Below are positions 9,732-20,086 of a stretch of DNA of 64,000 nucleotides, piece after piece. The position numbers and the translations under genes are program-made. Position 1 is the first letter of the stretch, and every line of letters begins with the position of its first letter. The notes beneath the pieces are model-generated. The model saw only the letters and a list, made by a program, of their open reading frames with translations, did no database searches and was not told where the DNA came from. The stretch lies in contig JADJLB010000002.1 in assembly GCA_016705685.1 (NCBI GenBank), positions 372,001 to 436,000 on the forward strand, written 5' to 3'. The DNA comes from Propionivibrio sp. Its GTDB lineage: Bacteria > Pseudomonadota > Gammaproteobacteria > Burkholderiales > Rhodocyclaceae.

Positions 9732-11408
9732 GTGGACAGAGTCTGGCTACAGAGTTATCAAGCGGGCGTGCCTGCCGAAATCGATCCGAACGAGTTTCAG
9801 TCGCTGGGTGACTTGTTCGAGAAAAGCTTCTCGCTGTACCGTGACCGTATCGCCTACATCAACAGGGGCATCGCCATGAGCTACGGCGAACTCGACACGC
9901 GGTCGCGCGACTTTGCCGCCTACCTGCAAGCGGTGCTCAAACTGCCGATCGGTTCGCGGATCGCGCTGATGATGCCCAACATCCTTCAGTATCCTATCTG
10001 CATGTTCGGCGCCCTGCGTGCCGGGTATGTCGTGGTGAACTGCAACCCGCTCTACACGCCGCGCGAGCTGGAACATCAGCTCAAGGATTCAGGAGCTGAA
10101 ACCATCGTCATACTTGAAAACTTTGCGCATACGCTGGAACGGGTTATTTTCCGGACACAGGTCAAGCATGTCGTGGTGGCCCGGCTGGGCGACATGTCGA
10201 CATTCCCGAAAAGCGCGGCCATCAATTTTGTCGTCAAGTATGTCAGGAGAATGGTGCCGGCGTGGCGCCTGCCTTTCCACGTCGGTTTTTGCACCGCGCT
10301 GTCCAAGGGCGCCGAGTGTGACGTCAGCCCGGTCGGTGTGAATCATGACTCGCTTGCTTTTCTGCAATACACGGGCGGCACGACCGGTCTGTCCAAAGGC
10401 GCGATGCTAACCCACCGGAACATCCTGGCTAACCTGGCCCAGGCGCATGCCTGGATCAAACCGGTGATCACCGAGGGTGGAGAATTCATCGTCACCGCCT
10501 TGCCCCTGTACCATATCTTTGCCTTGACGGCGAACTGCTTCACCTTCGTCAAGATTGGTGCAAGCAACTTGCTGATCACCAATCCACGGGATATTCCGGC
10601 CTTGGTTGCGGAGCTGGCCAAGTATCCGTTCACCGTCATCACCGGGGTCAACACCCTGTTCAATGCGTTACTCAACAATGAAGATTTCAAAGCGCTGGAT
10701 TTCAGCAAGCTGAAGCTGTCTATGGGCGGTGGCATGGCCGTGCAGCAAGCCGTGGCCGAGAAATGGAAACGCACCACCGGACTGCCGCTGATCGAAGCCT
10801 ATGGCCTGACCGAGACCTCACCCGCGGCAACGATCAATCCCTTGCACTGCGCTGAATACACCGGCTCGATCGGGCTCCCGATTCCATCAACCGAAGTCGT
10901 GATTCGCAATGACGATGGCGACGATGTTCCGCTGGGACAACGCGGCGAGCTGTGCATCCGCGGACCGCAGGTCATGAAAGGCTACTACAACCGGCCTGAG
11001 GAGACTGCCGGCGTTCTGATGCCCGATGGATATCTGCATACCGGCGATATTGCGGTGATGGACAGCAAAGGGTATGTGCGTATCGTCGACCGCAAAAAGG
11101 ACATGATCCTCGTTTCCGGCTTCAACGTTTTTCCCAGCGAAGTTGAAAACGTCGTGGCGATGCATCCCGGGGTGCTTGAGGTTGCCACCATTGGCGTACC
11201 CGACGAGAGGTCTGGCGAAGCGGTGAAAATCTTTGTCGTCAAGAAGGATTCGGCGTTGACAGCGACGGAACTCGTCGCGCACTGTCGCGAGCTCCTTACC
11301 GCCTACAAGGTACCCAGCCATGTCGAATTCCGAACGGATTTGCCAAAGAGCAATGTCGGCAAGGTGCTGCGACGCGAGCTGCGCAGCGCGGCATCGGGCA
11401 AGAGCTGA
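9732..11408 (+). CDS. fadD: Long-chain fatty-acid--CoA ligase
   Basis: This 558-residue adenylate-forming enzyme activates fatty acids to acyl-CoA through an acyl-AMP intermediate. Visible motifs are the P-loop [11 protein letters not shown] near residue 213, [18 protein letters not shown], and the hinge [20 protein letters not shown] followed by the fatty-acid signature [16 protein letters not shown]. The C-terminal catalytic lysine region is [13 protein letters not shown]. The GTG start is supported by GGAGG 8 bp upstream. It stands alone between addA and crcB, 180 bp after addA. Chain-length preference cannot be told from sequence. Confidence 0.92.
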   Translation: MDRVWLQSYQAGVPAEIDPNEFQSLGDLFEKSFSLYRDRIAYINRGIAMSYGELDTRSRDFAAYLQAVLKLPIGSRIALMMPNILQYPICMFGALRAGYVVVNCNPLYTPRELEHQLKDSGAETIVILENFAHTLERVIFRTQVKHVVVARLGDMSTFPKSAAINFVVKYVRRMVPAWRLPFHVGFCTALSKGAECDVSPVGVNHDSLAFLQYTGGTTGLSKGAMLTHRNILANLAQAHAWIKPVITEGGEFIVTALPLYHIFALTANCFTFVKIGASNLLITNPRDIPALVAELAKYPFTVITGVNTLFNALLNNEDFKALDFSKLKLSMGGGMAVQQAVAEKWKRTTGLPLIEAYGLTETSPAATINPLHCAEYTGSIGLPIPSTEVVIRNDDGDDVPLGQRGELCIRGPQVMKGYYNRPEETAGVLMPDGYLHTGDIAVMDSKGYVRIVDRKKDMILVSGFNVFPSEVENVVAMHPGVLEVATIGVPDERSGEAVKIFVVKKDSALTATELVAHCRELLTAYKVPSHVEFRTDLPKSNVGKVLRRELRSAASGKS

Positions 11409-11669
11409 TCCGACGAAGGCAGAGACCGTGCTGCATCTGTTTTGAGCAGTGCCTGCCGTTCTGTGACCTGCCTGGATTCGAACGGCCAGTTCACCGTATC
11501 CCCACCGTTTTGTCGACAGCTTTTGTGGATAGATTCGTTCTGGGGCAAGGCATCGACCCGCGTGCGTTTTCAAACGCCGTAGGCCGGTGTTATATTCACC
11601 ATCAATAGAGGGCAAAGGGTGGTGTTTCTTCTTGAAGCGCCGATAGGGTCAAGTATTCAGGTAGGGACT

Positions 11670-12056
11670 ATGTGGAAGTCGATTCTGGCAATTGCTTTTG
11701 GAGCTGCGCTCGGCGCCTTGTTGCGCTGGCAGCTGGGCGCCAGGTTCAACAGTCTTTTCCCAACCATTCCTCCCGGAACCCTGGCCGCCAATCTGATCGG
11801 TGCCTATGTCATCGGACTGGGCATTGCATTCTTCGCGACCTATTCGGCGATTTCTCCCGAGTGGCGCTTGCTGATCATCACCGGTTTTTGCGGCGGCCTG
11901 ACCACCTTCTCGACGTTTTCGGCCGAGATTACGACGCTGCTTCAACAAGGCCGAGTTACCTGGGCACTGGGGGCTGTTGCGGCGCATGTCGTTGGATCCG
12001 TCGTGATGACCTTCGCCGGCATCGCCACCATTTATCTGTTCAAGAGTTCAACGTGA
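11670..12056 (+). CDS. crcB: Fluoride-specific ion channel CrcB/Fluc
   Basis: This 128-residue protein has four membrane helices. Family hallmarks are GALLRWQLG near the N-terminus, [14 protein letters not shown], and [12 protein letters not shown], whose Thr/Phe residues line the sodium site and fluoride pore. It works as a dual-topology dimer that lets cytoplasmic fluoride escape. The start [11 protein letters not shown] is preferred over an in-frame ATG 51 bp upstream because it gives the family's usual length. A DUF190 gene follows after 15 bp, then enolase. I looked for a fluoride riboswitch in the 261 bp upstream and did not recognise one. Confidence 0.95.
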   Translation: MWKSILAIAFGAALGALLRWQLGARFNSLFPTIPPGTLAANLIGAYVIGLGIAFFATYSAISPEWRLLIITGFCGGLTTFSTFSAEITTLLQQGRVTWALGAVAAHVVGSVVMTFAGIATIYLFKSST

Positions 12057-12071
12057 AGCGGAGGTCGAGGT

Positions 12072-12452
12072 ATGCCTAAGTCGGATCGGGCAGGCGAGCT
12101 GCTCAGGATCTACGTTGCGGAAGAGCAGACGCATCGCGGCGTCCTTCTTTGGGAATGGCTGCTGCAGCAGGCCAGTGCACTGGGTATGCAGGGTGGATCG
12201 GCCTTTCGCGCCATCGGCAGTTTCGGACGACACCATTTCCTGCAGGAAGCGCGTTTTTTCGAGCTGGCCGGGAGCACCGGGATCGAAGTCGAATTCATCG
12301 CCGGCGATGAAGAGATTGAGCGTTTGCTGGCGCTCGTCCGCACCGAGGGCATCCGGGTTTTCTATGCGCGCATGCCGGCGGCTTTTGGCATTATCAACCC
12401 GGATTCAGACGACCCGCTTGGCGTATCGGCCGACGAACAAGCAACCGGCTGA
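12072..12452 (+). CDS. DUF190 protein, CrcB-associated
   Basis: This 126-residue cytoplasmic protein matches the DUF190 pattern: an early LRIYVAEEQTHRGVLLWEWLL, a central GGSAFRAIGSFG, and a ferredoxin-like fold suggested by length. DUF190 genes are very often paired with crcB, and a PII-like role in the fluoride response has been proposed, but the biochemical function is unknown. It begins 15 bp after crcB and is almost certainly co-transcribed. Confidence 0.85.
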   Translation: MPKSDRAGELLRIYVAEEQTHRGVLLWEWLLQQASALGMQGGSAFRAIGSFGRHHFLQEARFFELAGSTGIEVEFIAGDEEIERLLALVRTEGIRVFYARMPAAFGIINPDSDDPLGVSADEQATG

Positions 12453-12605
12453 TGGACGTCAACGCGTGCCGGTGCTGTGGTATTTTTGGCAGACAAGGAG
12501 GTCGTCTTTGCCAATACGCTGGCAAATCTTCGAGTATTCCGTTGTATAGTCACACTGTTGTCGTTGCCTCACGTTTTTTTCTAACTTCTCGCATGGAGTA
12601 CAAAC

Positions 12606-14054
12606 ATGGCCAAGGTCGTAAAAGCTGCAACCCCCAAGAAAGCTGCCCCCGCTAAAAAACCTGCGCCTGCCGCGAAGGCTGTTGCAGTGAAGAAGGTTGT
12701 TCCCGCCAAGAAGGCAACTCCTGCCAAGAAGGCAGCCCCCGCCAAGTTCATCAAGATCACCAAAGTCGTCGGCCGCCAGATTCTCGACTCGCGCGGCAAC
12801 CCCACCGTTGAAGTCGACATCACACTCGACAACGGTTTCATGGCCCGTTCCGCCGTTCCGTCCGGCGCGTCCACCGGTGAATTCGAAGCCTGCGAACTGC
12901 GCGACGACAACAAGAAGGTCTACCTTGGCAAGGGCGTGCTCAAAGCCGTGGCCGCCGTCAACGGCCCGATCGCTGCATTGCTCAAGGGCAAGAATCCCCT
13001 CAATCAGCGCGAGCTGGACGACGCGATGATCGCTCTGGATGGCACCACCAACAAATCCAAGCTCGGCGCCAATGCGCTGCTCGGCGCTTCGATGGCCATC
13101 ACCTTGTGCGGTGCCAACGTCAGCAAAATGCCGTTGTGGAAGTACATCGGCAAGATCCACAAGAATAAGGAATTTGTAATCCCGACGCCGATGGCCAACA
13201 TCATCAATGGCGGCAAGCACGCAGACAACCTGATCGACTTCCAGGAATTCATGATCATGCCGATCGGCGCGAAGACCTACACCGAAGGCCTTCGCTGGAT
13301 TACTGAAATCTTCCATGCCCTGAAGAGCATTCTGAAGAAGGCGGGGAAAGTTACCGCGGTCGGTGACGAAGGGGGTTTCGCGCCTGACATGACCAACGAT
13401 GAAGCGCTTGAAGTTGTCATGAAAGCCATCGAAGCAGCCGGTTACAAGCCCGGCAAGCAGATCGGCATCGCCCTCGATTGCGCATCGTCCGAGCTGTTCG
13501 ACGAAGGCGGCCGCAAGGGCTACAAGTTCTGGAAGTCCAACCCGGACAAACTGTTCACGGCCGACGAGATGATCGCCATCTACGCCGATTGGTGCAATAA
13601 GTACCCGATCGTCTCCATCGAGGATGGTCTCGACCAGAGCGATTGGGATGGCTACGTCAAGTTTACGCAAGCCCTTGGCAAGAAGGTTCAGATCGTTGGC
13701 GACGACTTCTTCGTGACCAATCCGGTTCGTCTGAAGAAGGGTATCGACATGGGCGCCTGCAACGCCATTCTGATCAAGGTCAATCAGATCGGCACCGTGA
13801 CCGAGACGCTGGATGCGATCAAGATGGCACAGAAGGCCGGTTATGGCGTGATCTCGTCACACCGCTCAGGTGAGACGGAAGATTCCTTCATTGCCGACCT
13901 TGCTGTGGGTACCGGTGCTGGCCAGATCAAGACCGGTTCGCTGTCGCGTACCGACCGCATCTGCAAGTACAACCAGCTGATCCGCATCGAAGAGCAACTT
14001 GGTGACAAGGCCATCTACAAAGGCCTCAAGTCGATCAAGGGCGCAGGCTACTGA
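12606..14054 (+). CDS. eno: Enolase with an N-terminal Lys/Ala/Pro-rich extension
   Basis: Residues from about 53 form a complete enolase ([62 protein letters not shown]), which converts 2-phosphoglycerate to phosphoenolpyruvate. In front sit 47 extra residues made of 14 Lys, 17 Ala, 7 Pro, 6 Val, 2 Thr and the Met, with repeated PAKKA units. The extension is real as annotated: the ATG at 12606 has a GGAG ribosome binding site, and no other Met lies before the catalytic domain. The tail resembles histone H1-like tails of AlgP, PhaF or HctB and may bind nucleic acid or polyphosphate. A strong terminator follows. Enolase is fluoride-sensitive, and crcB-DUF190 lie just upstream. Confidence 0.95.
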   Translation: MAKVVKAATPKKAAPAKKPAPAAKAVAVKKVVPAKKATPAKKAAPAKFIKITKVVGRQILDSRGNPTVEVDITLDNGFMARSAVPSGASTGEFEACELRDDNKKVYLGKGVLKAVAAVNGPIAALLKGKNPLNQRELDDAMIALDGTTNKSKLGANALLGASMAITLCGANVSKMPLWKYIGKIHKNKEFVIPTPMANIINGGKHADNLIDFQEFMIMPIGAKTYTEGLRWITEIFHALKSILKKAGKVTAVGDEGGFAPDMTNDEALEVVMKAIEAAGYKPGKQIGIALDCASSELFDEGGRKGYKFWKSNPDKLFTADEMIAIYADWCNKYPIVSIEDGLDQSDWDGYVKFTQALGKKVQIVGDDFFVTNPVRLKKGIDMGACNAILIKVNQIGTVTETLDAIKMAQKAGYGVISSHRSGETEDSFIADLAVGTGAGQIKTGSLSRTDRICKYNQLIRIEEQLGDKAIYKGLKSIKGAGY

Positions 14055-14073
14055 TCAACGTCGGGAAAACGAA

Positions 14074-14101
14074 AAGCATCGCCTCGGCGATGCTTTTTTT
14101 T
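14074..14101 (+). terminator. Rho-independent terminator of eno
   Basis: An AGCATCGCC/GGCGATGCT hairpin is followed by eight T residues, 20 bp after the eno stop. Confidence 0.92.
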
Positions 14102-14117
14102 CGACCGGCGTCACTGT

Positions 14118-14148
14118 TTGATCGGTAGCCTGGCGCCCGGTTTATAAT
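14118..14148 (+). promoter_or_regulatory. Putative sigma-70 promoter of the alpha-2-macroglobulin gene
   Basis: TTGATC at 14118-14123 and a perfect TATAAT at 14143-14148, with 19 bp between them, lie downstream of the eno terminator and about 35 bp before the ATG at 14183. Confidence 0.5.
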
Positions 14149-14182
14149 CCGGCGATCTGCCACTTGTCATGCCGGGGTTGCC

Positions 14183-17100
14183 ATGCCATTCACGACTTCC
14201 GTTTTGTCATCGCGTCATGGATTGATCGTTCGCATTCTCGGCGGAATTATCGCCGGCCTGTTGTTCTGCGCGGTCGCCAGCGCGGCCGGGGTGAGCCAGT
14301 TTGCGCCGCAAGGGCAAATCGATCAACAGATTCGGGCGACAGCCGTGTTCAGCGAAGACATGGTGCCGCTTGGCCGCGCCGGCGCGCCGGCGCCATTCAG
14401 CGTCGATTGCGGCGAAGTCAAGGGCAGCGGCCGCTGGGGCGATGCAAGGAGCTGGTCCTATACCCTGCTGCGCCCGTTGCAGCCCGGCGAGCGTTGCGAT
14501 TTCCGGCTCAGGCCAGACCTCAGGTCGGCCAAAGGCGAAGCCGTTGCCGGCGAATCAAGCTATGCTTTCTTTGCTCCCGGCCCCTGGCCGCGATCGTTGA
14601 CACCGCGCCCCGGCGGAGCCATTGAGGAAGATCAGGCCTTCGTCATCGAGGCCAGTGGCGCGCTGAAAACCGATTCGGTCGAGCGTAATGTCTGGTGCGA
14701 AGCCGATGGCGTCGGCAACCGTATCCCGGTGCGCATCCTGCCCGAGACAACGCGCAACGAGATTCTTGCCACGTTGTATCGGACGGTGCAGCCTGGAACG
14801 CTGCTTATCGCCTGTACCGAGCGGCTACCGCCCGGCGCGAAAATGCGCTTGGTGTGGGGTAAGGGCGTCGAGGCGCAAGGTGGCGCCAAATCGAGCCGCG
14901 ACGAGAGTTTTCCGTATGTCGTCCGCCAGCCGTTCCGTGCCAGTTTCAGTTGCGAGCGCGAAAAGCCCGGCGCCCCGTGCTCGCCGCTCTCCGATCTGCG
15001 CATCGAATTCTCGGTGCCGGTCGCTGCCAAACAGGTGGCCGGCGCGCGTCTGATCACTGCCGAGGGGCCGCGCGCACCGCAAGGGCAGGCGCAGGAGGGA
15101 AGCCGCGAGAATACCGTGCACGACCTGGTGTTCAAGCGACCGTTCCCGCAGAACGCCGAGTTGACCGTCGAGTTGCCCGCCGACATCAAGGACGAAGCGG
15201 GCCGCGCTCTGAGCAACGCCACGAGCTTTCCGCTCAAGATACGCACCGGCACTCTGCCGCCGCTGGCCAAATTTCCCGGCGCTTTTGGCATCGTCGAATT
15301 GAAGGAAGGTGGCGTGGTGCCAGTGACCCTGCGCAACGTCGAAGCCGCCCTGCCTGTAGCCAATCTGCGCCTGCCATCGGAAAACGCGCATCGCTTCGCC
15401 ACACAACGCTTGACCGACGATGCCGAGGTGATTGCCGCAATCAAGGCGCTGGCCCGCTTCGAGCAGCAAACGCGCCAGATCAAGATCGGCGAGGGCAAGG
15501 AGCGGCGCGACTACGACGATCCGTATTACGCCCGCGAGCTGTCGTTTCTCAAAGGCAAGGCCGGGGTGCTCGGTCGCGAATTGCCCAAACCCGGCGGCAG
15601 TAGCGAATTCGAGGTGATCGGCATACCGTTGCAAAAACCCGGCTACCACCTCGTTGAAATTGAAAGCCATATGCTCGGCGCCGCATTGCTCGCCGCGCCG
15701 GCGCCAATGTACGTGCGCACTTCCGTGCTGGTCACCAACCTGGCTGTGCATCTCAAGCGCGGCAAGGACAACGCGCTGGTCTGGGTGACCTCGCTCGATG
15801 GGGGCAAACCGGTGGGCGGCGCCGAAGTGCGCGTGTCGAACTGCGATGGAAAATCCTTGTGGCAGGGCCGCACCGACAACGAAGGGCGGGCGCTGGTCGA
15901 TGTTGCTTTGCCGGAGAACAGCTGCAACGATGCCAGCTTCATCTTTGCCAGCGCCCGCCTGGGCGAAGATTACAGCTTCGTGCGCTCGGACTGGAACGAG
16001 GGCATCGAACCCTGGCGTTTCGGTGTTGAAACCTGGGGCGAATATGAAACGCGCAAGATCCACACGATCCTCGATCGTAGCCTGCTGCGCGCCGGTCAGA
16101 CGGTATCGATGAAGCATATCGCGCGCGACCGTAGCAGCCGCAACTTTGCCTTCCCGGATGCTCAGACCTTGCCGGCTGAACTGGTGATCCGGCACGAGGG
16201 TAGCGGCGACGAATTTCGCCAGCCCCTGAGCTGGGACAGCCGGGGCGTTGCCACCAATCAATGGAAGATTCCGGCGGCGGCCAAGCGCGGCACGTATCAG
16301 ATCGAGTTGCGCGGCCCGGCCAATGGCAGGGGCGGGAGCCTCAACACCGGCAGCTTCAATGTTTCCGATTTTCGCTTGCCGGTGTTCTCGGGCAGCGTGC
16401 AGGGCGTTCCCGGACGTCTGGTCGCGCCCAAAGACGTGCCGCTGGCGCTCGGGCTTGCCTTCCTCAACGGTGGGGCTGCCAAGGGCGCCAAGGTCGACGT
16501 GTCGGCCACCTTGCGCCCGCGCTGGCCGGAATACAGGGGCTACGACGGATTCAGCTTCCTGGTCAATTTTGACGAACCGGGTCGTTCGGCTTTTGCCGTC
16601 GATGACGGTCGCGAGCACGAAAAGCTGCTCGTCAATCGACAACCCGTGACCCTCGATCAGGCCGGCGCCGGGCGGCTGGTCGTTCCGCTGCAAGCCAAGG
16701 TCAAGGGGCCGAGCGAGCTCTACGCCGAGATGACCTTTGCCGACCCGAATGGCGAGGTGCAAACCCTACACGGATCGGTTGAGCTTTCCCCGTCCGGCGT
16801 CGTCGCGGGAATTCAGGTCAAGGACTGGGTGTCGGTCAAGGACAACGGCTCGGTCGAGATCGTCGTGCTCGATACGCAAGGCCAGCCGGTCGCCGATGCG
16901 CCGGTCAAGGTCAGCGCCAAGCGTCGCGTGGACTACTCGCATCGCAAGCGTATCGTGGGTGGCTTCTACGCCTACGAAAATCACACCGAATTCGCCGACC
17001 TGGGCGTCGTATGCAAAGGGCGTAGCGATTCGCGCGGCAAATTCCTCTGCCAGCCACACACGAGCGAACCGGGCAACGTCTACCTGCTCGTCGAAACCAG

Positions 17101-19978
17101 CGACAAAGCCGGGAATGCCGCCTTTGCCGGCACCAGCTACTGGGTATCGGGCGTCGGCGATCTGTGGTTCACCGCCGGCAACCAGGATCGCATCGACGTG
17201 ATCCCCGAAAAGCGCAGCTATGCGCCGGGCGAAATCGCCCGCTTGCAGGTGCGCACGCCGTTCCGCCAGGCAACGGCTTTGGTCTCCGTAGAAGCCGCTG
17301 GCATAATCGACACGCAGGTCATTCCCCTGTCGCGCTTCAAACCGGTGATCGAGCTGCCGGTCAAGGGCGAATGGGGGCCGAACGTGTTTGTCTCGGTACT
17401 GGTCGTGCGCGGCCGCGTCGAGCCGCTGAAGTGGTATTCGTTGTTTCAGTGGGGCTGGCGTGAGCCAAGCGCATGGTTCAAGGAATGGTGGAATCCCCTG
17501 CAGCCCACGGCCATGGTCGATCTGGCCAAACCGGCCTACAAGCTCGGGCTGGCGGCCATCGACGTGGGCGTCGAGGCGTTCAAACTGAAGGTCGACGTGA
17601 CGCCGGAAAAAACCGACTATCAGGTGCGCGAGCAGGCGCAGGTGCGCGTGAAAGTTGCCCAACCCGACGGCAAGCCCGTTCCGGCCGGAACCGAGGTCGC
17701 TTTTGCCGCGGTCGATCAGGCGCTGCTCGAATTGCGCCCGAATGAAAGCTGGAAGCTGCTTGATGCCATGCTGCAGAAGCGGGCTTATCAGGTGGAAACG
17801 GCGACGGCGCAATCGCAGGTCATCGGCAAGCGACACTTCGGCAAGAAGGCCGTGCCCGCGGGCGGTGGTGGTGGGCGTGCACCCGCCCGCGAACTGTTCG
17901 ATACCTTGCTCCTGTGGAACCCGCGCGTGGTCCTCGACGCCAGCGGCAGTGCCACGGTGAGCGTGCCGCTCAACGACTCGCTGACCGAGTTCAAGCTGGT
18001 CGCCGTCGCCGATGCTGGCGTCGGATTATTCGGCACCGGAAGTGCCAGCCTGCGCACGAAGCAGGATCTGCAACTGATTTCCGGGCTGCCGCCGCTGGTG
18101 CGCGAGAAGGATCGTTACAACGCGCTGCTGACCCTGCGCAACGGCACGGCCAAGGCGATGACGGTAAGCGTGACCGCTCGTCAGGGCGATCGCGCCCCCG
18201 CCAGCCAGGAAGTGAAACTCGAAGCCGAAAGCGCCGCCGAACTGGTTTGGCCGGGCGAAGCGCCGGAGAACGTCAGAGCGCTTGTCTGGGAATTCGAGGC
18301 CAGCGAGGTCGGCGTGGGCGGCGGCACCGGCAAGGATCGATTGCGCATCACGCAACAGATTGCGCCTGCCGTGCCGGTTGCCGTGCAGCAAGCCAGCTTC
18401 GCCCGAATTGACGGCAAGCTGGAGATTCCTGCGGCGCTGCCGGAGGGCGCGGTGGCGGGCAGCAACGGCCCGCTCGGCGGTATCGAGGTCGGCCTTTCGG
18501 CCCGGCTGTCGACCCCGCCGCCCGGTTTGAAACGCTTCTTCGAGGAGTACCCGTTTGTCTGCCTCGAACAGAAGGTGTCGGTCGCCGTCGGTCTGCGCGA
18601 TGCCGAGCGCTGGCGTCAGATCGTCGACGCCCTGCCCACCTACCTTGATGCCAATGGATTGGCTCGTTATTTTCCTGGCGAAGGGAGCGGTGGCAAAAGC
18701 GCCAACGCCGGCAGCCCGGCGCTTAGCGCCTATTTGCTCGATGTCAGCCTGGCCGCTGGATTTGCCATGCCGACGGAATTGGCGCAACGCATGGAACGCG
18801 GGCTGGCTGCGTTTGCCGAAGGGCGCATCAAGCCCGAGCACTGGTCGCCACAGGCCGATCTGGTGGTGCGCAAGCTCACGGCGATCGAGGCGCTGACGCG
18901 GCGCGGCGGGTTATCCTACTCGCCGCTCCCGGCCATTTCCAGCCTCGAAATCGAGCCGTTGCGTCTGCCCACATCGGCGTTGATCGACTGGTATCTGATC
19001 GTCAAGCGCATGCCAAATCTTCCCGACCGGGCGGCCCGACAAGGCGCCGTCGAGCGCGAATTGCGCAACCGCTTGTCCTACCTCGGCGGACGTCTGGTGT
19101 TTACCAGCGAGCGTTCCGATTACTGGTGGTGGCTGATGGTCAGCGGCGACGCCAACGCCTTCCGCCTGATCGAAGCGGTGGTCGACGATCCGGCGTGGAA
19201 AGACGAGCTGCCGGCGTTGGTGCAGGGCGCCATGCTGCGCCAGCAACGCGGACGCTGGCTGACAACGGTGGCCAATGTGTGGGCGAGCATCGCCCTCGAC
19301 CGGTTCGGCAGCAGCTTCGAGCGCGATGCGGTGAGCGGTACAACACGCGCCGCCTTGGGTAATGCGCCGGCGCAGAGTGTCGCCTGGCCAACCGGTGCGG
19401 GCAAGACCACCGATGCGCCCGGAAAGTTGCTATTGCCGTGGCCGCTCAAGACCTCGACAAACGACAAGCTGCAACTCGTGCACGAAGGCAGCGGCAAGCC
19501 CTGGGCGTCAATGCAGGTGCTCGCCGCCGTTCCGGTGAAGGAACCCAGAGCCAACGGTTTCCGCGTCACGCGCGAGATCACGCCGATACAGGAGAAGCAA
19601 AGCGGCAAGGTGTCGCGTGGCGATGTCTGGCGCGTGCGTCTCACGGTCGAGTCCGACCAGGAGATGTCGTGGGTCGTGCTCAACGATCCGATTCCCGCCG
19701 GAGCGCGCATACTCGGTGAAGGGGATGGGCGCGATTCACACATTGCCGGCATCGGCGAGCGCGAAACGGGTGTGGCCTGGCCAGCCTACGTCGAACGTAC
19801 TTTCGGCGCCTACCGCGCCTATTACGGCTATGTGCCACGCGGCAAGTTTTCCATCGACTACACACTACGTCTGAACAACGCCGGCGAGTTCTCGCTGCCC
19901 GCCACCCGGGTCGAGGCGATGTACGCACCGGAAGTGTTCGGCGAATCGCCGAACAAGAAGGTGGTGGTCGGTGAGTGA
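14183..19978 (+). CDS. Bacterial alpha-2-macroglobulin family protein
   Basis: This 1931-residue protein has a signal peptide (hydrophobic residues 15-30, likely cleavage after AVASA). Repeated beta-rich macroglobulin domains follow, then a terpenoid-cyclase-like thioester domain with CLEQ at residue C1460. In the YfhM/COG2373 family the Cys-Gln thioester traps attacking proteases in the periplasm. A bait-region candidate is the glycine-rich stretch near residues 1222-1232. No lipobox cysteine is evident, so it may be soluble periplasmic rather than a lipoprotein like E. coli YfhM. In many proteobacteria pbpC follows; here an alpha/beta hydrolase does. Codon use matches its neighbours. Confidence 0.93.
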   Translation: MPFTTSVLSSRHGLIVRILGGIIAGLLFCAVASAAGVSQFAPQGQIDQQIRATAVFSEDMVPLGRAGAPAPFSVDCGEVKGSGRWGDARSWSYTLLRPLQPGERCDFRLRPDLRSAKGEAVAGESSYAFFAPGPWPRSLTPRPGGAIEEDQAFVIEASGALKTDSVERNVWCEADGVGNRIPVRILPETTRNEILATLYRTVQPGTLLIACTERLPPGAKMRLVWGKGVEAQGGAKSSRDESFPYVVRQPFRASFSCEREKPGAPCSPLSDLRIEFSVPVAAKQVAGARLITAEGPRAPQGQAQEGSRENTVHDLVFKRPFPQNAELTVELPADIKDEAGRALSNATSFPLKIRTGTLPPLAKFPGAFGIVELKEGGVVPVTLRNVEAALPVANLRLPSENAHRFATQRLTDDAEVIAAIKALARFEQQTRQIKIGEGKERRDYDDPYYARELSFLKGKAGVLGRELPKPGGSSEFEVIGIPLQKPGYHLVEIESHMLGAALLAAPAPMYVRTSVLVTNLAVHLKRGKDNALVWVTSLDGGKPVGGAEVRVSNCDGKSLWQGRTDNEGRALVDVALPENSCNDASFIFASARLGEDYSFVRSDWNEGIEPWRFGVETWGEYETRKIHTILDRSLLRAGQTVSMKHIARDRSSRNFAFPDAQTLPAELVIRHEGSGDEFRQPLSWDSRGVATNQWKIPAAAKRGTYQIELRGPANGRGGSLNTGSFNVSDFRLPVFSGSVQGVPGRLVAPKDVPLALGLAFLNGGAAKGAKVDVSATLRPRWPEYRGYDGFSFLVNFDEPGRSAFAVDDGREHEKLLVNRQPVTLDQAGAGRLVVPLQAKVKGPSELYAEMTFADPNGEVQTLHGSVELSPSGVVAGIQVKDWVSVKDNGSVEIVVLDTQGQPVADAPVKVSAKRRVDYSHRKRIVGGFYAYENHTEFADLGVVCKGRSDSRGKFLCQPHTSEPGNVYLLVETSDKAGNAAFAGTSYWVSGVGDLWFTAGNQDRIDVIPEKRSYAPGEIARLQVRTPFRQATALVSVEAAGIIDTQVIPLSRFKPVIELPVKGEWGPNVFVSVLVVRGRVEPLKWYSLFQWGWREPSAWFKEWWNPLQPTAMVDLAKPAYKLGLAAIDVGVEAFKLKVDVTPEKTDYQVREQAQVRVKVAQPDGKPVPAGTEVAFAAVDQALLELRPNESWKLLDAMLQKRAYQVETATAQSQVIGKRHFGKKAVPAGGGGGRAPARELFDTLLLWNPRVVLDASGSATVSVPLNDSLTEFKLVAVADAGVGLFGTGSASLRTKQDLQLISGLPPLVREKDRYNALLTLRNGTAKAMTVSVTARQGDRAPASQEVKLEAESAAELVWPGEAPENVRALVWEFEASEVGVGGGTGKDRLRITQQIAPAVPVAVQQASFARIDGKLEIPAALPEGAVAGSNGPLGGIEVGLSARLSTPPPGLKRFFEEYPFVCLEQKVSVAVGLRDAERWRQIVDALPTYLDANGLARYFPGEGSGGKSANAGSPALSAYLLDVSLAAGFAMPTELAQRMERGLAAFAEGRIKPEHWSPQADLVVRKLTAIEALTRRGGLSYSPLPAISSLEIEPLRLPTSALIDWYLIVKRMPNLPDRAARQGAVERELRNRLSYLGGRLVFTSERSDYWWWLMVSGDANAFRLIEAVVDDPAWKDELPALVQGAMLRQQRGRWLTTVANVWASIALDRFGSSFERDAVSGTTRAALGNAPAQSVAWPTGAGKTTDAPGKLLLPWPLKTSTNDKLQLVHEGSGKPWASMQVLAAVPVKEPRANGFRVTREITPIQEKQSGKVSRGDVWRVRLTVESDQEMSWVVLNDPIPAGARILGEGDGRDSHIAGIGERETGVAWPAYVERTFGAYRAYYGYVPRGKFSIDYTLRLNNAGEFSLPATRVEAMYAPEVFGESPNKKVVVGE

Positions 19979-20086
19979 CGATGCGCCGGGAGGCGCATGA
20001 ATAGCGGGGCGACACGTCCGAACCGTGGACGCTGGCGTTGCTGCCCGGCAGCTTGCCCATGGCACCGGTACTGAGCCCGGGAAATT

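Noticed and set aside
11494-11531. Two DnaA-box-like sequences (TTGTGGATA and GTATCCCCA) upstream of crcB
   Set aside because: Both are imperfect, there is no AT-rich unwinding region and no dnaA or dnaN nearby, so an origin is not supported.
11409-11669. Possible fluoride riboswitch upstream of crcB
   Set aside because: The conserved GGNGATG...CTGATG pattern could not be found by eye.
14825-16762. 645-codon open frame antisense to the alpha-2-macroglobulin gene
   Set aside because: It is a shadow of a GC-rich gene, with no family similarity, and the plus-strand protein has clear domains over the whole stretch.
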